From Arthrobacter gengyunqii (lineage in GTDB: Bacteria > Actinomycetota > Actinomycetes > Actinomycetales > Micrococcaceae), in assembly GCF_023022985.1 (NCBI RefSeq), contig NZ_CP095461.1, positions 2,356,001 through 2,420,000 on the forward strand: a stretch of 64,000 nt of DNA. The letters are read 5' to 3'. The first letter of the stretch is position 1. The number at the start of each line of letters is the position of its first letter. The notes beneath the pieces are model-generated. The model saw only the letters and a list, made by a program, of their open reading frames with translations. It searched no databases and was not told the origin of the DNA. Below are positions 34,449 to 43,338 of this stretch, in pieces. The position numbers and the translations under genes are program-made.

Positions 34449-34521
34449 TGGGTCCTACCGGGATCGAACCGATGACATCCACGGTGTAAACGTGGCGCTC
34501 TACCAGCTGAGCTAAAGACCC
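34449..34521 (-). tRNA. tRNA-Val(UAC)
   Basis: Minus-strand cloverleaf of 73 nt: acceptor GGGTCTT/AGGACCC, D-arm GCTC/GAGC, anticodon stem CCACG/CGTGG with loop TTTACAC (anticodon UAC, reads GUA), T-loop TTCGATC, discriminator A. CCA is not encoded. Confidence 0.94.
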
Positions 34522-34637
34522 TTTTGTGACCGTTATGCCTTTCAAGTTTCCCTGATCAGCGCCGCATCACGAGGAATTACTCTACCGGACGTTTGGGGAT
34601 ATTGCCTAATCAGCCCGATGTGTCCGCTGAGTTGTCT

Positions 34638-35612
34638 TCAGGGGCGCGGATTATTTCCGTCAGCGTCCCCGGATAAATCCGGCAGTTCAGCCGCCAGATA
34701 CTCCAGTGCGGTGGCCACGCCGGCATTGATTTTGAGATCCGCCAGGTCATCCCCCCGGGTGGGTCCGCGATTGATGATCACCACGGGCTTGCCGGTCTTG
34801 TGCGCGTGTTTTACGAACCGGAGCCCGCTCATCACGGTCAGGGACGATCCGGCAACCAGAAGGGCGTCGGCCGCATTGAGCATGGCAAAGGCTGCGGCCA
34901 CGCGGTCCCGTGGTACGTTCTCGCCGAAGTAGACGAAGTCCGGTTTCAGCATCCCGCCGCACACGGGGCAGTCCGCCACGACAAAGTCGTCGGTGTCGGC
35001 CACGTCGGCGTCGGCGTCGGGAGCTATGTCACCGTCAATGCGGGTGCGCTCCAGGAATCCGGGGTTCAGATCCTCCAGCAACCGGGAAATGGTTTGGCGG
35101 GTGTATCTGGTCCCGCACTCCAGGCACACGACGCGGTCAAAGCGTCCGTGGAGGTCTACGGCCAGCGCGCTGCCGGCGTCCGTGTGCAGCCGGTCCACGT
35201 TCTGGGTGATCAAGCCGGTAGTGAGGCCCCTGCGTTCCAAGCGGGCGACGGCGGCGTGGCCGGCGTTGGGTGCCGCATGCCGCAGATGGTGCCAGCCCAC
35301 ATGGTTTCGAGCCCAGTAGCGGCGGCGCAGCACCGGGTCCCCCACAAATTCCTGATAGGTCATGGGGTTGCGCGGCGGCGCCTCCGGCCCACGGTAATCG
35401 GGGATGCCGGAATCGGTACTCAGGCCCGCCCCGGTGAGAACGGCCAGGCGGCGCCCCGCCAGCAGTTCCACGGCGCTGCGCAGCTGCCGCTCCTCATCCG
35501 GTGTGGGCGGCGGAGCAGACTGGGCCGGGTCTGAGCGGACAAATCCGGTGAGCCCCAGCCCCGGGCGGGAGAAGCCGGGGCCTTCCTTGCCTGCAGCCGG
35601 TGTATTGGTCAT
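34638..35612 (-). CDS. NAD-dependent protein deacylase, Sir2 family
   Basis: Sirtuin of 324 residues that removes acyl groups from protein lysines using NAD. The sequence shows LTGAGLSTDSGIPDYRG (NAD-binding GAGxS and DYRG), TQNVDRLH, the catalytic His in DLHGRFDRVVCLECG, the zinc cysteines (CLEC and CPVC) and GSSLTVMSG. A 45-residue Pro/Gly-rich extension precedes the domain. An acidic insertion (PDADADVADTDDF) lies in the zinc module. The gene's ATG overlaps the stop of the AhpE-type gene (ATGA), indicating co-translation with a peroxiredoxin. Confidence 0.94.
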   Translation of the reverse strand: MTNTPAAGKEGPGFSRPGLGLTGFVRSDPAQSAPPPTPDEERQLRSAVELLAGRRLAVLTGAGLSTDSGIPDYRGPEAPPRNPMTYQEFVGDPVLRRRYWARNHVGWHHLRHAAPNAGHAAVARLERRGLTTGLITQNVDRLHTDAGSALAVDLHGRFDRVVCLECGTRYTRQTISRLLEDLNPGFLERTRIDGDIAPDADADVADTDDFVVADCPVCGGMLKPDFVYFGENVPRDRVAAAFAMLNAADALLVAGSSLTVMSGLRFVKHAHKTGKPVVIINRGPTRGDDLADLKINAGVATALEYLAAELPDLSGDADGNNPRP

Positions 35613-36115
35613 GACGAAGCCAGCTCCTTGAATGCGTCGCGGTAAGCCTGCAGCGGGCGCGGCGTTCCTGCGTCGGAGCGGATCACGCGTCGGACAGTGC
35701 CCTCTTGGTCGATGATGAAGGAGGCACGCAACGGGCGCCCGTGTTCGGCGTCGAACGCTCCGTAGGCGTGCGCCACCTCGCCGTGGGGCCAGAAGTCCGC
35801 GAGCAGGTCAAACGAATATCCGCGTGTCTGCGCATAAGCGCGCAGGGAGTACTTGGAGTCGCAGGAGACCGCGAGGATGCGGATCCCGCCGCGGTCAAAC
35901 TCCCCGCGGACAGCCTCAAGTTCGTCAAGTTCCCCGGAGCAGACACCTGAAAAGGCAAAGGGGTAGAACACGAGAAGCACGGGGGAACCCTTTAGCCCGG
36001 AAAGCCGGGTTGGCTCCCCAAACTGGTTGGGGAGCTCAAAGTCCGGAGCCGGATACCGCCCGTCAACTGCGGGTGACGGTCTCAGCTCCAAGCCGCTACT
36101 TCTTGCGTCGGGCAA
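35609..36115 (-). CDS. ahpE: Peroxiredoxin, AhpE type
   Basis: Thiol peroxidase of up to 168 residues that reduces peroxides and peroxynitrite. The peroxidatic cysteine is in FYPFAFSGVCSGELDELE, with one possible resolving Cys later (AVSCDSKYS). The segment LLADFWPHGEVAHAYGAF is typical of mycobacterial AhpE. The start is uncertain: TTG at 36115 lies inside the DUF3052 gene, while TTG at 36091 follows its stop by a few bases and gives a length nearer to AhpE. Gene order DUF3052-ahpE upstream of aceE on the opposite strand is also seen in Mycobacterium. It is coupled downstream to the sirtuin. Confidence 0.92.
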   Translation of the reverse strand: MPDARSSGLELRPSPAVDGRYPAPDFELPNQFGEPTRLSGLKGSPVLLVFYPFAFSGVCSGELDELEAVRGEFDRGGIRILAVSCDSKYSLRAYAQTRGYSFDLLADFWPHGEVAHAYGAFDAEHGRPLRASFIIDQEGTVRRVIRSDAGTPRPLQAYRDAFKELASS

Positions 36116-36515
36116 CCAGGCGGGTGGCAGCCCAGTCTTCGCTTACCGCCGGCGATGTGGTGACGTGGAGGCCGGCAGTGGGTGCCGCTTCTTCGATATC
36201 CGCGGGAGGAACGTATCCGTCGCGCCCGGACTTCGGCGTCAGGACCCAGACCACGCCGCCGTCGTCGAGCGTCGTAATGGAATCCACCAGCGCATCCACG
36301 AGGTCGCCGTCGTCGGCACGCCACCAGAGGATGACTCCGTCTACGACTTCGTGGTCCTCTTCTGTGAGGAGCTCACTCCCGACCAAGTCCTCGAGTCCGT
36401 CTCGGAGGTCAAAATCGACGTCCTCGTCGTAGCCGAATTCCTGAATCAGGTCTTGGTCTTTGAAACCCAATCTTCCCGCCACGCTGTTTTCCGTGACGGC
36501 TTCGGCCTCGCTCAC
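36096..36515 (-). CDS. DUF3052 family protein
   Basis: Small acidic cytoplasmic protein of 139 residues restricted to actinobacteria. Distinctive segments are AGRLGFKDQDLIQEFGYDED at the start, VILWWRADDGDLVDALVDS, GGVVWVLTPKSGRDGYVPPA and the C-terminal WAATRLVARRKK. No catalytic motif is apparent. GTG at 36515 has AGGAGGAG upstream; the frame runs on to 36617 without support. It is divergent from aceE, and in Mycobacterium the family member sits in the same place, so it may share regulation with pyruvate dehydrogenase. Function unknown. Confidence 0.88.
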   Translation of the reverse strand: MSEAEAVTENSVAGRLGFKDQDLIQEFGYDEDVDFDLRDGLEDLVGSELLTEEDHEVVDGVILWWRADDGDLVDALVDSITTLDDGGVVWVLTPKSGRDGYVPPADIEEAAPTAGLHVTTSPAVSEDWAATRLVARRKK

Positions 36516-36877
36516 TTCACTCCTCCTGGTTGACTGCATGAATACAAGGGAATCACATATTTGGACGAGATGCGGTGTCTTGGACACAAGCCAACACCTT
36601 TTGGGCACAACGTTCAAGGGTCCGGGGCGTGACCGCAGGGGTTATCCGCGCGTACCCGCAGGTGGGACGGGCGGGCGTGTAAGAGCGCGGGCTCGGCCCG
36701 GCCGCCGCAGCCCGGAGCGAACGCACTACGCAAGACGTCCTTTCCGGGACTAGAGTGGACAAAAGAGGCTCCGGAGGCAACCAGCATCCGCATAGCCACC
36801 GTGATCGTCCGGATAAGAACCGGATCCCCACAGTCGTAATTGGTGCAGACATAATCTGCACCCGAGAGAGGTTTGCC
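36516..36877. other. Divergent promoter region between DUF3052 and aceE
   Basis: 362 bp without a coding gene. On the plus strand TAGAGT (36751-36756) is a candidate -10 for aceE, leaving a 5' UTR of over 100 nt. The UTR ends with a perfect palindrome (36842-36862) and the GAGAGAGG ribosome site. I see no riboswitch I can name. Confidence 0.5.
36842..36862 (+). promoter_or_regulatory. Perfect palindrome in the aceE leader
   Basis: GGTGCAGA-CATAA-TCTGCACC: 8-bp perfect arms around a 5-nt spacer, ending 15 bp before the GTG of aceE and abutting its GAGAGAGG ribosome site. It could be a repressor operator or an RNA hairpin controlling translation. Confidence 0.6.
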
Positions 36878-39616
36878 GTGGCCGCAGAAGACACAACGGA
36901 CATCCTGAGCGGGTTAACCAACCAGCTTCCGGACCGTGACCCCGAGGAAACCGCAGAATGGATCGAATCGCTTGACGAACTGATCCGTTCTCAGGGCACC
37001 GAACGCGCCCAGTACATCATGCGTTCGCTGCTTCAGCGTGCTGGTTCCCAGAGCGTTGGCGTACCGATGGTAACCACCACCGACTACGTCAACACCATTC
37101 CCGTCGACCAGGAACCGGAGTTCCCGGGCGACGAGGAAACCGAACGCCGTTACCGCGCCTGGCTGCGCTGGAACGCCGCCATCATGGTGCACCGCGCCCA
37201 GCGCCCGGGCATCGGGGTTGGCGGACACATTTCCACCTATGCCGGAGCAGCGACCCTGTATGAAGTGGGCATGAACCACTTCTTCCGCGGCAAGGACCAT
37301 CCGGGCGGCGGAGACCAGATTTACTTCCAGGGTCACGCCTCCCCCGGCATGTACGCCCGCGCGTTCCTTGAAGGCCGGCTGTCCGAAGAGGACATGGACG
37401 GTTTCCGGCAGGAGAAGTCCCGTGAGGGCCACGCCCTGTCCTCCTACCCGCACCCGCGTTCCATGCCGGATTTCTGGGAATTCCCCACTGTTTCCATGGG
37501 CATTGGCCCGATGAACGCCATCTACCAGGCGCAGTCCAACCGCTACCTGCAGAACCGCGGCCTTAAGGACACCTCCGAACAGCATGTCTGGGCTTTCCTG
37601 GGCGACGGCGAAATGGACGAGCCCGAATCGCGCGGCCTGCTCCAGCTGGCTGCCAACGACAAGCTCGACAACCTGACCTTTGTGGTCAACTGCAACCTGC
37701 AGCGCCTGGACGGTCCGGTCCGCGGCAACGGCAAGATCATGCAGGAACTTGAGGCCTTCTTCCGCGGCGCCGGCTGGAATGTCATCAAGGTTGTCTGGGG
37801 CCGCGAGTGGGACTCGCTGCTGGAGAAGGACAAAGACGGGGAGCTGGTGGACATCATGAACTCCACCCCCGACGGCGACTACCAGACGTACAAGGCCGAA
37901 AACGGCGGATTTGTCCGCGACCACTTCTTCGGCAAGAGCCCAGCGACCAAGGAACTGGTCGCGAACCTCACCGACGAGGAAATCTGGCAGCTCAAGCGCG
38001 GCGGGCACGATTACCGCAAGGTTTACGCCGCGTACAAGGCCGCCATGGAGTTCAAGGGCAAGCCGACCGTAATCCTGGCCCACACGGTCAAGGGCTACGG
38101 TCTGGGCACGCACTTCGAGGGCCGCAATGCGACCCACCAGATGAAGAAGCTGACCCTGGATGACCTGAAGGCCTTCCGCGATCACCTGCGCATCCCGATC
38201 AGCGACGAGCAGCTCGAAGCCGATCCGTACAAGCCGCCGTACTTCAACCCGGGTCCTGACGCTCCGGAGATCAAGTACCTGCTGGAGCGCCGCCGCGAAC
38301 TGGGCGGCAACGTTCCCGAACGCCGGGTGAAGCACAAACCGCTGCACCTGCCCGACGAGAAGGCCTACGAAGTTGCCAACCGCGGCTCCGGCAAGCAGAT
38401 GGCTGCCACCACCATGGCATTCGTCCGCCTGCTCAAGGACCTGATGCGGGACAAGGAGTTCGGCAAGCGGATTGTGCCGATCATTCCGGATGAAGCCCGC
38501 ACCTTCGGCATGGACTCGTTCTTCCCGACGGCGAAGATCTACAACCCCAAGGGTCAGAACTACCTGTCCGTGGACCGGGACCTGGTCCTGGCCTACAAGG
38601 AATCCCCGCAGGGCCAGATCGTGCACGTGGGCATCAACGAGGCCGGATCCATTGCCGCTTTCACTGCGGCTGGAACGTCTTACGCGACCCACGGCGAGCC
38701 GCTGATTCCGGTCTACGTGTTCTACTCGATGTTCGGCTTCCAGCGCACGGGAGACTACATTTGGGCGGCCACCGACCAGATGGCCCGCGGCTTCATGATT
38801 TCCGCGACCGCCGGCCGCACCACCCTGACTGGTGAAGGCCTTCAGCACGCTGACGGACACTCGCCGATCCTGGCCTCCACCAACCCTGCGGTGAAGACCT
38901 ACGACCCGGCCTACGGGTACGAGATCGGGCACATTGTCCGCCACGGCCTCGAGCAGATGTACGGTCCGGATTCCAAGGATCCGAACGTCATTTACAACCT
39001 CATGGTCTACAACGAGCCGATCCATCAGCCCAAGGCTCCGGAAGAGCTCGACGTCGAAGGCATCATCAAGGGCATCTACCTTCTTGCTCCGGCAAAGATC
39101 GACGGTCCCCGTGCCCAGCTTCTCGCGTCCGGCGTTGCCGTGCCGTGGGCACTGGAAGCACAGAAGATCCTTGCTGAAGACTGGGGCGTATCCGCCGATG
39201 TGTGGTCCGTGACGTCATGGAACGAACTGCGCCGCGACGGTCTGGCCGCCGAGGAAGAAGCGTTCCTGAACCCCGACGCCGAACCCCGCGTGCCGTTCGT
39301 AACCCAGCAGCTCGCCGGTGCGACAGGTCCGATCGTTGCCTCGACTGACTATATGAAGGCTGTTCCGGACCAGATCCGGCAGTTTGTGCCGAACGAGTTC
39401 GCGACCCTCGGTGCGGATGACTTCGGGTTCGCCGACACCCGCGCTGCGGCTCGCCGGTACTTCAAGATCGATTCGCACTCCATGGTCGTACGCACCCTGG
39501 AAATGCTCGCCCGCCGCGGCGAGGTGGATGCCGGGGCTCCGGCCGAAGCGATCAAGAAGTATGACCTGCTCAATGTGAACGCAGGAACCTCCGGCAACGC
39601 CGGCGGCGACGCCTAG
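36878..39616 (+). CDS. aceE: Pyruvate dehydrogenase E1 component, homodimeric type
   Basis: Thiamine-diphosphate enzyme of 912 residues that decarboxylates pyruvate and passes the acetyl group to lipoyl-E2. The ThDP/Mg motif is [16 protein letters not shown] ... [14 protein letters not shown]. Domain order is the usual three-part E1: N-terminal pyrophosphate domain, middle pyrimidine domain ([20 protein letters not shown]), and C-terminal domain ([19 protein letters not shown]). GTG at 36878 was chosen because of GAGAGAGG six bases upstream and because [12 protein letters not shown] starts the family alignment. The gene product supplies acetyl-CoA for the fatty acid genes that follow 7 kb downstream. 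Confidence 0.97.
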   Translation: MAAEDTTDILSGLTNQLPDRDPEETAEWIESLDELIRSQGTERAQYIMRSLLQRAGSQSVGVPMVTTTDYVNTIPVDQEPEFPGDEETERRYRAWLRWNAAIMVHRAQRPGIGVGGHISTYAGAATLYEVGMNHFFRGKDHPGGGDQIYFQGHASPGMYARAFLEGRLSEEDMDGFRQEKSREGHALSSYPHPRSMPDFWEFPTVSMGIGPMNAIYQAQSNRYLQNRGLKDTSEQHVWAFLGDGEMDEPESRGLLQLAANDKLDNLTFVVNCNLQRLDGPVRGNGKIMQELEAFFRGAGWNVIKVVWGREWDSLLEKDKDGELVDIMNSTPDGDYQTYKAENGGFVRDHFFGKSPATKELVANLTDEEIWQLKRGGHDYRKVYAAYKAAMEFKGKPTVILAHTVKGYGLGTHFEGRNATHQMKKLTLDDLKAFRDHLRIPISDEQLEADPYKPPYFNPGPDAPEIKYLLERRRELGGNVPERRVKHKPLHLPDEKAYEVANRGSGKQMAATTMAFVRLLKDLMRDKEFGKRIVPIIPDEARTFGMDSFFPTAKIYNPKGQNYLSVDRDLVLAYKESPQGQIVHVGINEAGSIAAFTAAGTSYATHGEPLIPVYVFYSMFGFQRTGDYIWAATDQMARGFMISATAGRTTLTGEGLQHADGHSPILASTNPAVKTYDPAYGYEIGHIVRHGLEQMYGPDSKDPNVIYNLMVYNEPIHQPKAPEELDVEGIIKGIYLLAPAKIDGPRAQLLASGVAVPWALEAQKILAEDWGVSADVWSVTSWNELRRDGLAAEEEAFLNPDAEPRVPFVTQQLAGATGPIVASTDYMKAVPDQIRQFVPNEFATLGADDFGFADTRAAARRYFKIDSHSMVVRTLEMLARRGEVDAGAPAEAIKKYDLLNVNAGTSGNAGGDA

Positions 39617-39665
39617 CGTTGAGGCCCGACTGATCGGGAGCCCTTGATTGGAGTCCTCTGGTCAA

Positions 39666-39715
39666 GGGCAAAAAGAAAAGAACCGTCGCACTGCGGCGGT
39701 TCTTTTCTTTTTGCC
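39666..39715. terminator. Strong bidirectional terminator after aceE
   Basis: Extended stem from GGGCAAAAAGAAAAGAACCG to its complement CGGTTCTTTTCTTTTTGCCC, with A- and T-tracts inside the arms that act as U-tracts in either direction. It isolates aceE from the following regulator gene. Confidence 0.92.
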
Positions 39716-39805
39716 CTCTTGGGGCCGTCTTATTTAGCCGACTACCTGAAGCAGAAAACTCTCAAATCCTGCCCGGATCACTGGTACGTTCACGGCCTGG
39801 CGTCC

Positions 39806-40501
39806 TCACATATCGGTTTCGGCCACAAGGTCAATGTGCGCCTGCATTGCCTTCGCCGCTGCACCGGGGTCAGACGACCTGATCGCGTTGGCAATGGCTC
39901 GGTGCGACTCCAAGGACCGCTGCGGCCGCCCCGGCTGGCCCAGCGATGCCAGCCGGGTCTCGCGGACCAACTCTGAAATGAACGTCATCATGGACGCCAG
40001 GATGGATGAATGGGCAGCCGCAGCCACCGCTTGGTGGAATTGCTCGTCCCCAGCGGTTCCACGGCTTCCGGCAGCTATCTCCGCAGCCATGGTGTCCAAA
40101 GCCTTGTCGATGGCGGCCAGATCCGCTGCGGTGCGACGCTCGGCTGCGAGTTCGGCAAGCTTCACCTCCAAGGTGCTGCGGGCTTCAACGATTTCCGGCA
40201 TCCGGTCGCGGTGCTCGCGCAGTTCACGCAGCACCGACGCGACACTTGGCCGATACACCAGCACCGCCCCGGTTCCGTGCTGCACATCGATCACCCCGAG
40301 GACTTCAAGGGCGACCAGCGACTGCGCCAGCGTGGCCCGGGAAACTCCCATCCGCTCAGCCAGATCCCGCTCTGCCGGCAACAGGTCTCCCGGCCCCAGA
40401 CCGGCTGAGGCGATATAACCCAGAAGCTGTTCCACCAGCCGCTCATACAATCGGGGTCTTGAGACACGGACAAAACCGTTGCCGTCACCATTGCCGGGCA
40501 T
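39806..40501 (-). CDS. FadR-subfamily GntR transcriptional regulator
   Basis: A 231-residue regulator with an N-terminal winged helix (residues 12-80: RLYERLVEQLLGYIASAGLG, then LPAERDLAERMGVSRATLAQ) and a C-terminal all-helical FCD effector domain (EARSTLEVKLAELAAERRTA ... GDEQFHQAVAAAAHSSIL ... SHRAIANAI). The FCD domain of this subfamily typically senses small carboxylates via metal-bound histidines. It is divergent from the MatC-type carrier, with an intergenic palindrome (40596-40616) as the obvious operator. It probably controls the carrier/CoA-transferase/carboxyltransferase genes in response to their substrate. Confidence 0.9.
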   Translation of the reverse strand: MPGNGDGNGFVRVSRPRLYERLVEQLLGYIASAGLGPGDLLPAERDLAERMGVSRATLAQSLVALEVLGVIDVQHGTGAVLVYRPSVASVLRELREHRDRMPEIVEARSTLEVKLAELAAERRTAADLAAIDKALDTMAAEIAAGSRGTAGDEQFHQAVAAAAHSSILASMMTFISELVRETRLASLGQPGRPQRSLESHRAIANAIRSSDPGAAAKAMQAHIDLVAETDM

Positions 40502-40560
40502 GGCATCCTCTTTCTACGTCCACCGGGCATCCCCACGGCTGGAACGAAGTATAGCCAGCA

Positions 40561-40616
40561 TTGACAAAGAGACCGAGAGTCTAAGAGGCTAGTCCAGTGA
40601 TGTGGCCTGCATCACT
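40561..40616 (+). promoter_or_regulatory. Promoter and operator region of the carrier gene
   Basis: A consensus -35 TTGACA is at 40561-40566, with TAAGAG (40582) as a weak -10. Downstream is the perfect inverted repeat AGTGATG-N7-CATCACT at 40596-40616, a good candidate operator for the divergent GntR-type regulator. On the minus strand TATACT (40553-40548) may be the regulator's own -10. Confidence 0.55.
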
Positions 40617-40676
40617 TATAGAACTGCGGCTGGCAGCCCGGGGGGAATGCCGGCGCCGCCTTCGAGCAAGGGAACA

Positions 40677-42041
40677 ATGATGTCCGCTCCGCTCCTCTCC
40701 ATCCTGATATTGGTGGCCATGTTCATTCTGGCCACGGTCCTCCCGCTCAACATGGGGGCGTTGGCCTTCGTGGGAGCATTTCTCCTGGGATTCGTCTTCC
40801 TCGGCATGACCACCGAGGAAATCCTCGCTAACTTTCCCGGCGCGCTGTTCCTCACCATCGTTGGCGTGACCTACCTGTTCGCGATAGCCCAAAACAACGG
40901 AACCATTGACCTTCTGGTCCGGGGCGCCGTGAAGCTCGTCGGCAACCGTGTGGCGCTGATCCCGTGGATCATGTTTGCCATCACTGCCGTCATCACCGCT
41001 GTCGGTGCACTGTCTCCCGCAGCCGTTGCCATCGTGGCCCCGATTGCGCTCGGCTTCGCCGCCAAGAACAAGATCAACCCGCTCATGATGGGCATGATGG
41101 TGATTCACGGTGCCCAGGCGGGAGGCTTCTCCCCCATTGCCGTTTACGGTGTCACCGTCAATGGAATCATCGCGAAGACGGACCTGGAATCGAGCCCGTT
41201 TGCGGTGTTCATGGCCAGCCTCCTCTTCAACACCTTCATTGCCCTCATCCTGTTCTTCGTCCTCGGCGGCACCAAACTGCGCCGCACCACCACCGGAGCT
41301 TTCGTTGAGCAGGTCGCTGAAGCCCGCATGAACTTGAGCGTGGCAGGACGCGCAGACGTTCCGTTCAAGGGAACCGGCTCTGACATCTACGGACCCCGTG
41401 ACCCCGCCGGCGACGGTCTGAGCGCCACAAAGACACGCAGTGACTTGTTCCCCCAGCTCGCCACCATCGCCGGCCTGATTGCCCTGGCCGTCATTGCCCT
41501 CGGCTTCAAGGTGGACGTCGGCTTCGTCTCCATCACCATTGCCGTAATCCTCGCCCTCGTCTCCCCGCAGGCGCAGAAGGGTGCCGTCAACAAGATCAGC
41601 TGGACCACAGTGCTGCTGATCTGCGGGATGCTCACCTTCGTGGGCGTCCTCCAGGAAGCCGGCACGGTGGAATACGTGTCCGACGGCGTGGTGGGGCTGG
41701 GCATGCCCATGCTGGCAGCACTCCTGATCTGCTACATCGGCGCCGTCGTTTCGGCCTTTGCCTCCTCCACCGCGATCCTTGCCGCACTGATCCCGCTGGC
41801 CGTGCCGTTCCTGGCCTCCGGTGAGATCGGCGCCGTCGGCCTCATCTGCGCTTTGGCCGTTTCCTCCACCATCGTGGACGTTTCGCCGTTCTCCACGAAC
41901 GGTGCCCTGGTCCTGGCCAACGCCCCCGAAAACCTGGATAAGGACCGCTTCTACAAACAGATCCTCTCCTACAGCGGCATTATCGTCGTCGCTGGACCAC
42001 TGGTGGCCTGGCTGGTGATGGTGGTTCCCGGCTGGCTCTAG
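40677..42041 (+). CDS. Dicarboxylate carrier, MatC / SLC13-like permease
   Basis: Integral membrane transporter of 454 residues with about 11-12 hydrophobic segments. The N-terminal half resembles the MatC_N domain (dicarboxylate/malonate carriers): MTTEEILANFPGALFLTIVG, ALSPAAVAIVAPIALGFAAK and GAQAGGFSPIAVYGVTVNGI. The second half has an inverted-repeat counterpart (SSTAILAALIPLAVPFL, VDVSPFSTNGALVLANAP). I start at ATG 40677 (AAGGGA upstream; a second ATG follows immediately); the frame is open to 40602. The regulator is divergent and the CoA-transferase follows, so the imported acid is probably activated to a CoA ester. Malonate is the best guess, not proven. Confidence 0.85.
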   Translation: MMSAPLLSILILVAMFILATVLPLNMGALAFVGAFLLGFVFLGMTTEEILANFPGALFLTIVGVTYLFAIAQNNGTIDLLVRGAVKLVGNRVALIPWIMFAITAVITAVGALSPAAVAIVAPIALGFAAKNKINPLMMGMMVIHGAQAGGFSPIAVYGVTVNGIIAKTDLESSPFAVFMASLLFNTFIALILFFVLGGTKLRRTTTGAFVEQVAEARMNLSVAGRADVPFKGTGSDIYGPRDPAGDGLSATKTRSDLFPQLATIAGLIALAVIALGFKVDVGFVSITIAVILALVSPQAQKGAVNKISWTTVLLICGMLTFVGVLQEAGTVEYVSDGVVGLGMPMLAALLICYIGAVVSAFASSTAILAALIPLAVPFLASGEIGAVGLICALAVSSTIVDVSPFSTNGALVLANAPENLDKDRFYKQILSYSGIIVVAGPLVAWLVMVVPGWL

Positions 42042-42114
42042 GACCCGCTCACCACCTGCACCCGCCACCTGCACCGGCGCACCGCCCGCATTCCCAACAC
42101 AAAAGGAACTCCTC

Positions 42115-43338
42115 ATGACCGCCCTTCCCACCTCCCGCGGACCGCTTGACGGCTACCTGGTAGTTGATTTGAGCCGCGCCCTTGCCGGCCCCCACGCCGG
42201 AATGATGCTTGCGGATCTCGGCGCCCGCGTCATTAAAGTCGAGACCCCGGGCACCGGTGATGACACCCGCAGCTGGGGGCCGCCGTTCGTGGGTCCGGAA
42301 GATGACCTGCAGGCCACCTATTTCCTTTCCTGCAACCGCAACAAGGAATCGATCAGCCTGGATCTCAAGTCCGACGACGGCGTGGGCGTGCTGCGGGATT
42401 TGGTCCGGCAGGCAGACGTCCTGGTGGAGAATTTCCGCCCCGGAGTGCTGGACAGGCTCGGCTTCTCGCCGGCGCAGCTGCACGAACTCAATCCCCGGCT
42501 GGTGATCCTGTCCATCAGCGGTTTCGGGCACGACGGCCCCGAGGCCACCCGCAGCGGCTACGACCAGATTGTCCAGGGCGAGGCCGGCCTGATGTCCCTG
42601 ACAGGTTCCGGCCCCGAGGACCCCCAGCGCGTGGGGGTGCCCATTGCCGATCTGCTCTCCGGAATGTACGGGGCCTTCGGCCTGCTGGCGGCACTGCTGG
42701 AACGCGAGCGCACCGGCAAGGGACAAGTGGTCCGCACATCGCTGCTGGCCGCCGTCGTCGGCGTTCATGCCTTTCAGGGCACCCGGCACACCGTGGCCGG
42801 AGAGGTTCCGGCGGCTCAGGGAAACCACCACCCCTCGATCGCCCCCTACGGACTCTTTTCCTGCCGGGGCGGCAGGGTCCAAATCAGTGTGGGCAGCGAA
42901 AAGCTCTGGGAGACGTTCGCGGCCACCTTCGGCATCGACACCTCCCGCCCGGAGTTTGCCGGCAATGCCCAGCGGGTACGCAACCGCCAGGCTGTCATCG
43001 CCGCCGTCGAAGAAGCGTTCGCAGACTTCGACCCCGAGCCCCTGTTGGAGAAGCTGCGTGCCGCGGGCATTCCCGCCGGCAAGGTAAGGACGCTCGATGA
43101 GGTCTACGAATGGGAGCAGGTGCATTCGCAGGGTCTGGTGGTCGACGTCGAACATCCCGTCCTGGGAAAAGTGGCCCTCCCAGGACCGCCGCTGCGTTTC
43201 TTTGACGCGGAGGAAGGCACCGAGACCACCAACCGAAGCCACGCAGCGCCGCCGCTGCTGAACCAGCACGGGAGCGAGATCCGGAATTGGCTGGCTGACG
43301 CTACCGGGCAGGCAGGAACCGAAAGCCCAAGCCAATGA
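42115..43338 (+). CDS. Family III CoA-transferase (CaiB/BaiF)
   Basis: CoA-transferase of 407 residues that moves CoA between carboxylic acids through an aspartyl intermediate. The expected catalytic Asp is D150 (RSGYDQIVQGEAG). Other family motifs are intact: RALAGPHAGMMLADLGARVI, NKESISLDLK, LVENFRPGVLDRLG and the C-terminal GIPAGKVRTLDEV. The ATG has AAAGGA upstream. The stop overlaps the next ATG (ATGA at 43335-43338), so it is coupled to the carboxyltransferase gene. With a dicarboxylate carrier upstream, malonate or another imported acid plus an acyl-CoA donor is the likely substrate pair. Confidence 0.93.
   Translation: MTALPTSRGPLDGYLVVDLSRALAGPHAGMMLADLGARVIKVETPGTGDDTRSWGPPFVGPEDDLQATYFLSCNRNKESISLDLKSDDGVGVLRDLVRQADVLVENFRPGVLDRLGFSPAQLHELNPRLVILSISGFGHDGPEATRSGYDQIVQGEAGLMSLTGSGPEDPQRVGVPIADLLSGMYGAFGLLAALLERERTGKGQVVRTSLLAAVVGVHAFQGTRHTVAGEVPAAQGNHHPSIAPYGLFSCRGGRVQISVGSEKLWETFAATFGIDTSRPEFAGNAQRVRNRQAVIAAVEEAFADFDPEPLLEKLRAAGIPAGKVRTLDEVYEWEQVHSQGLVVDVEHPVLGKVALPGPPLRFFDAEEGTETTNRSHAAPPLLNQHGSEIRNWLADATGQAGTESPSQ

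Noticed and set aside
36914..39025. A 703-codon open frame opposite aceE
   Set aside because: Complement of a highly conserved gene with strong third-position GC bias; its Val/Gly/Leu-rich product matches nothing I know.
40581..42131. A Gly/His/Glu-rich 516-codon frame opposite the MatC-type carrier
   Set aside because: Mirror of a membrane protein gene; the repeated charged residues arise from complementing Leu/Ala/Ile codons.
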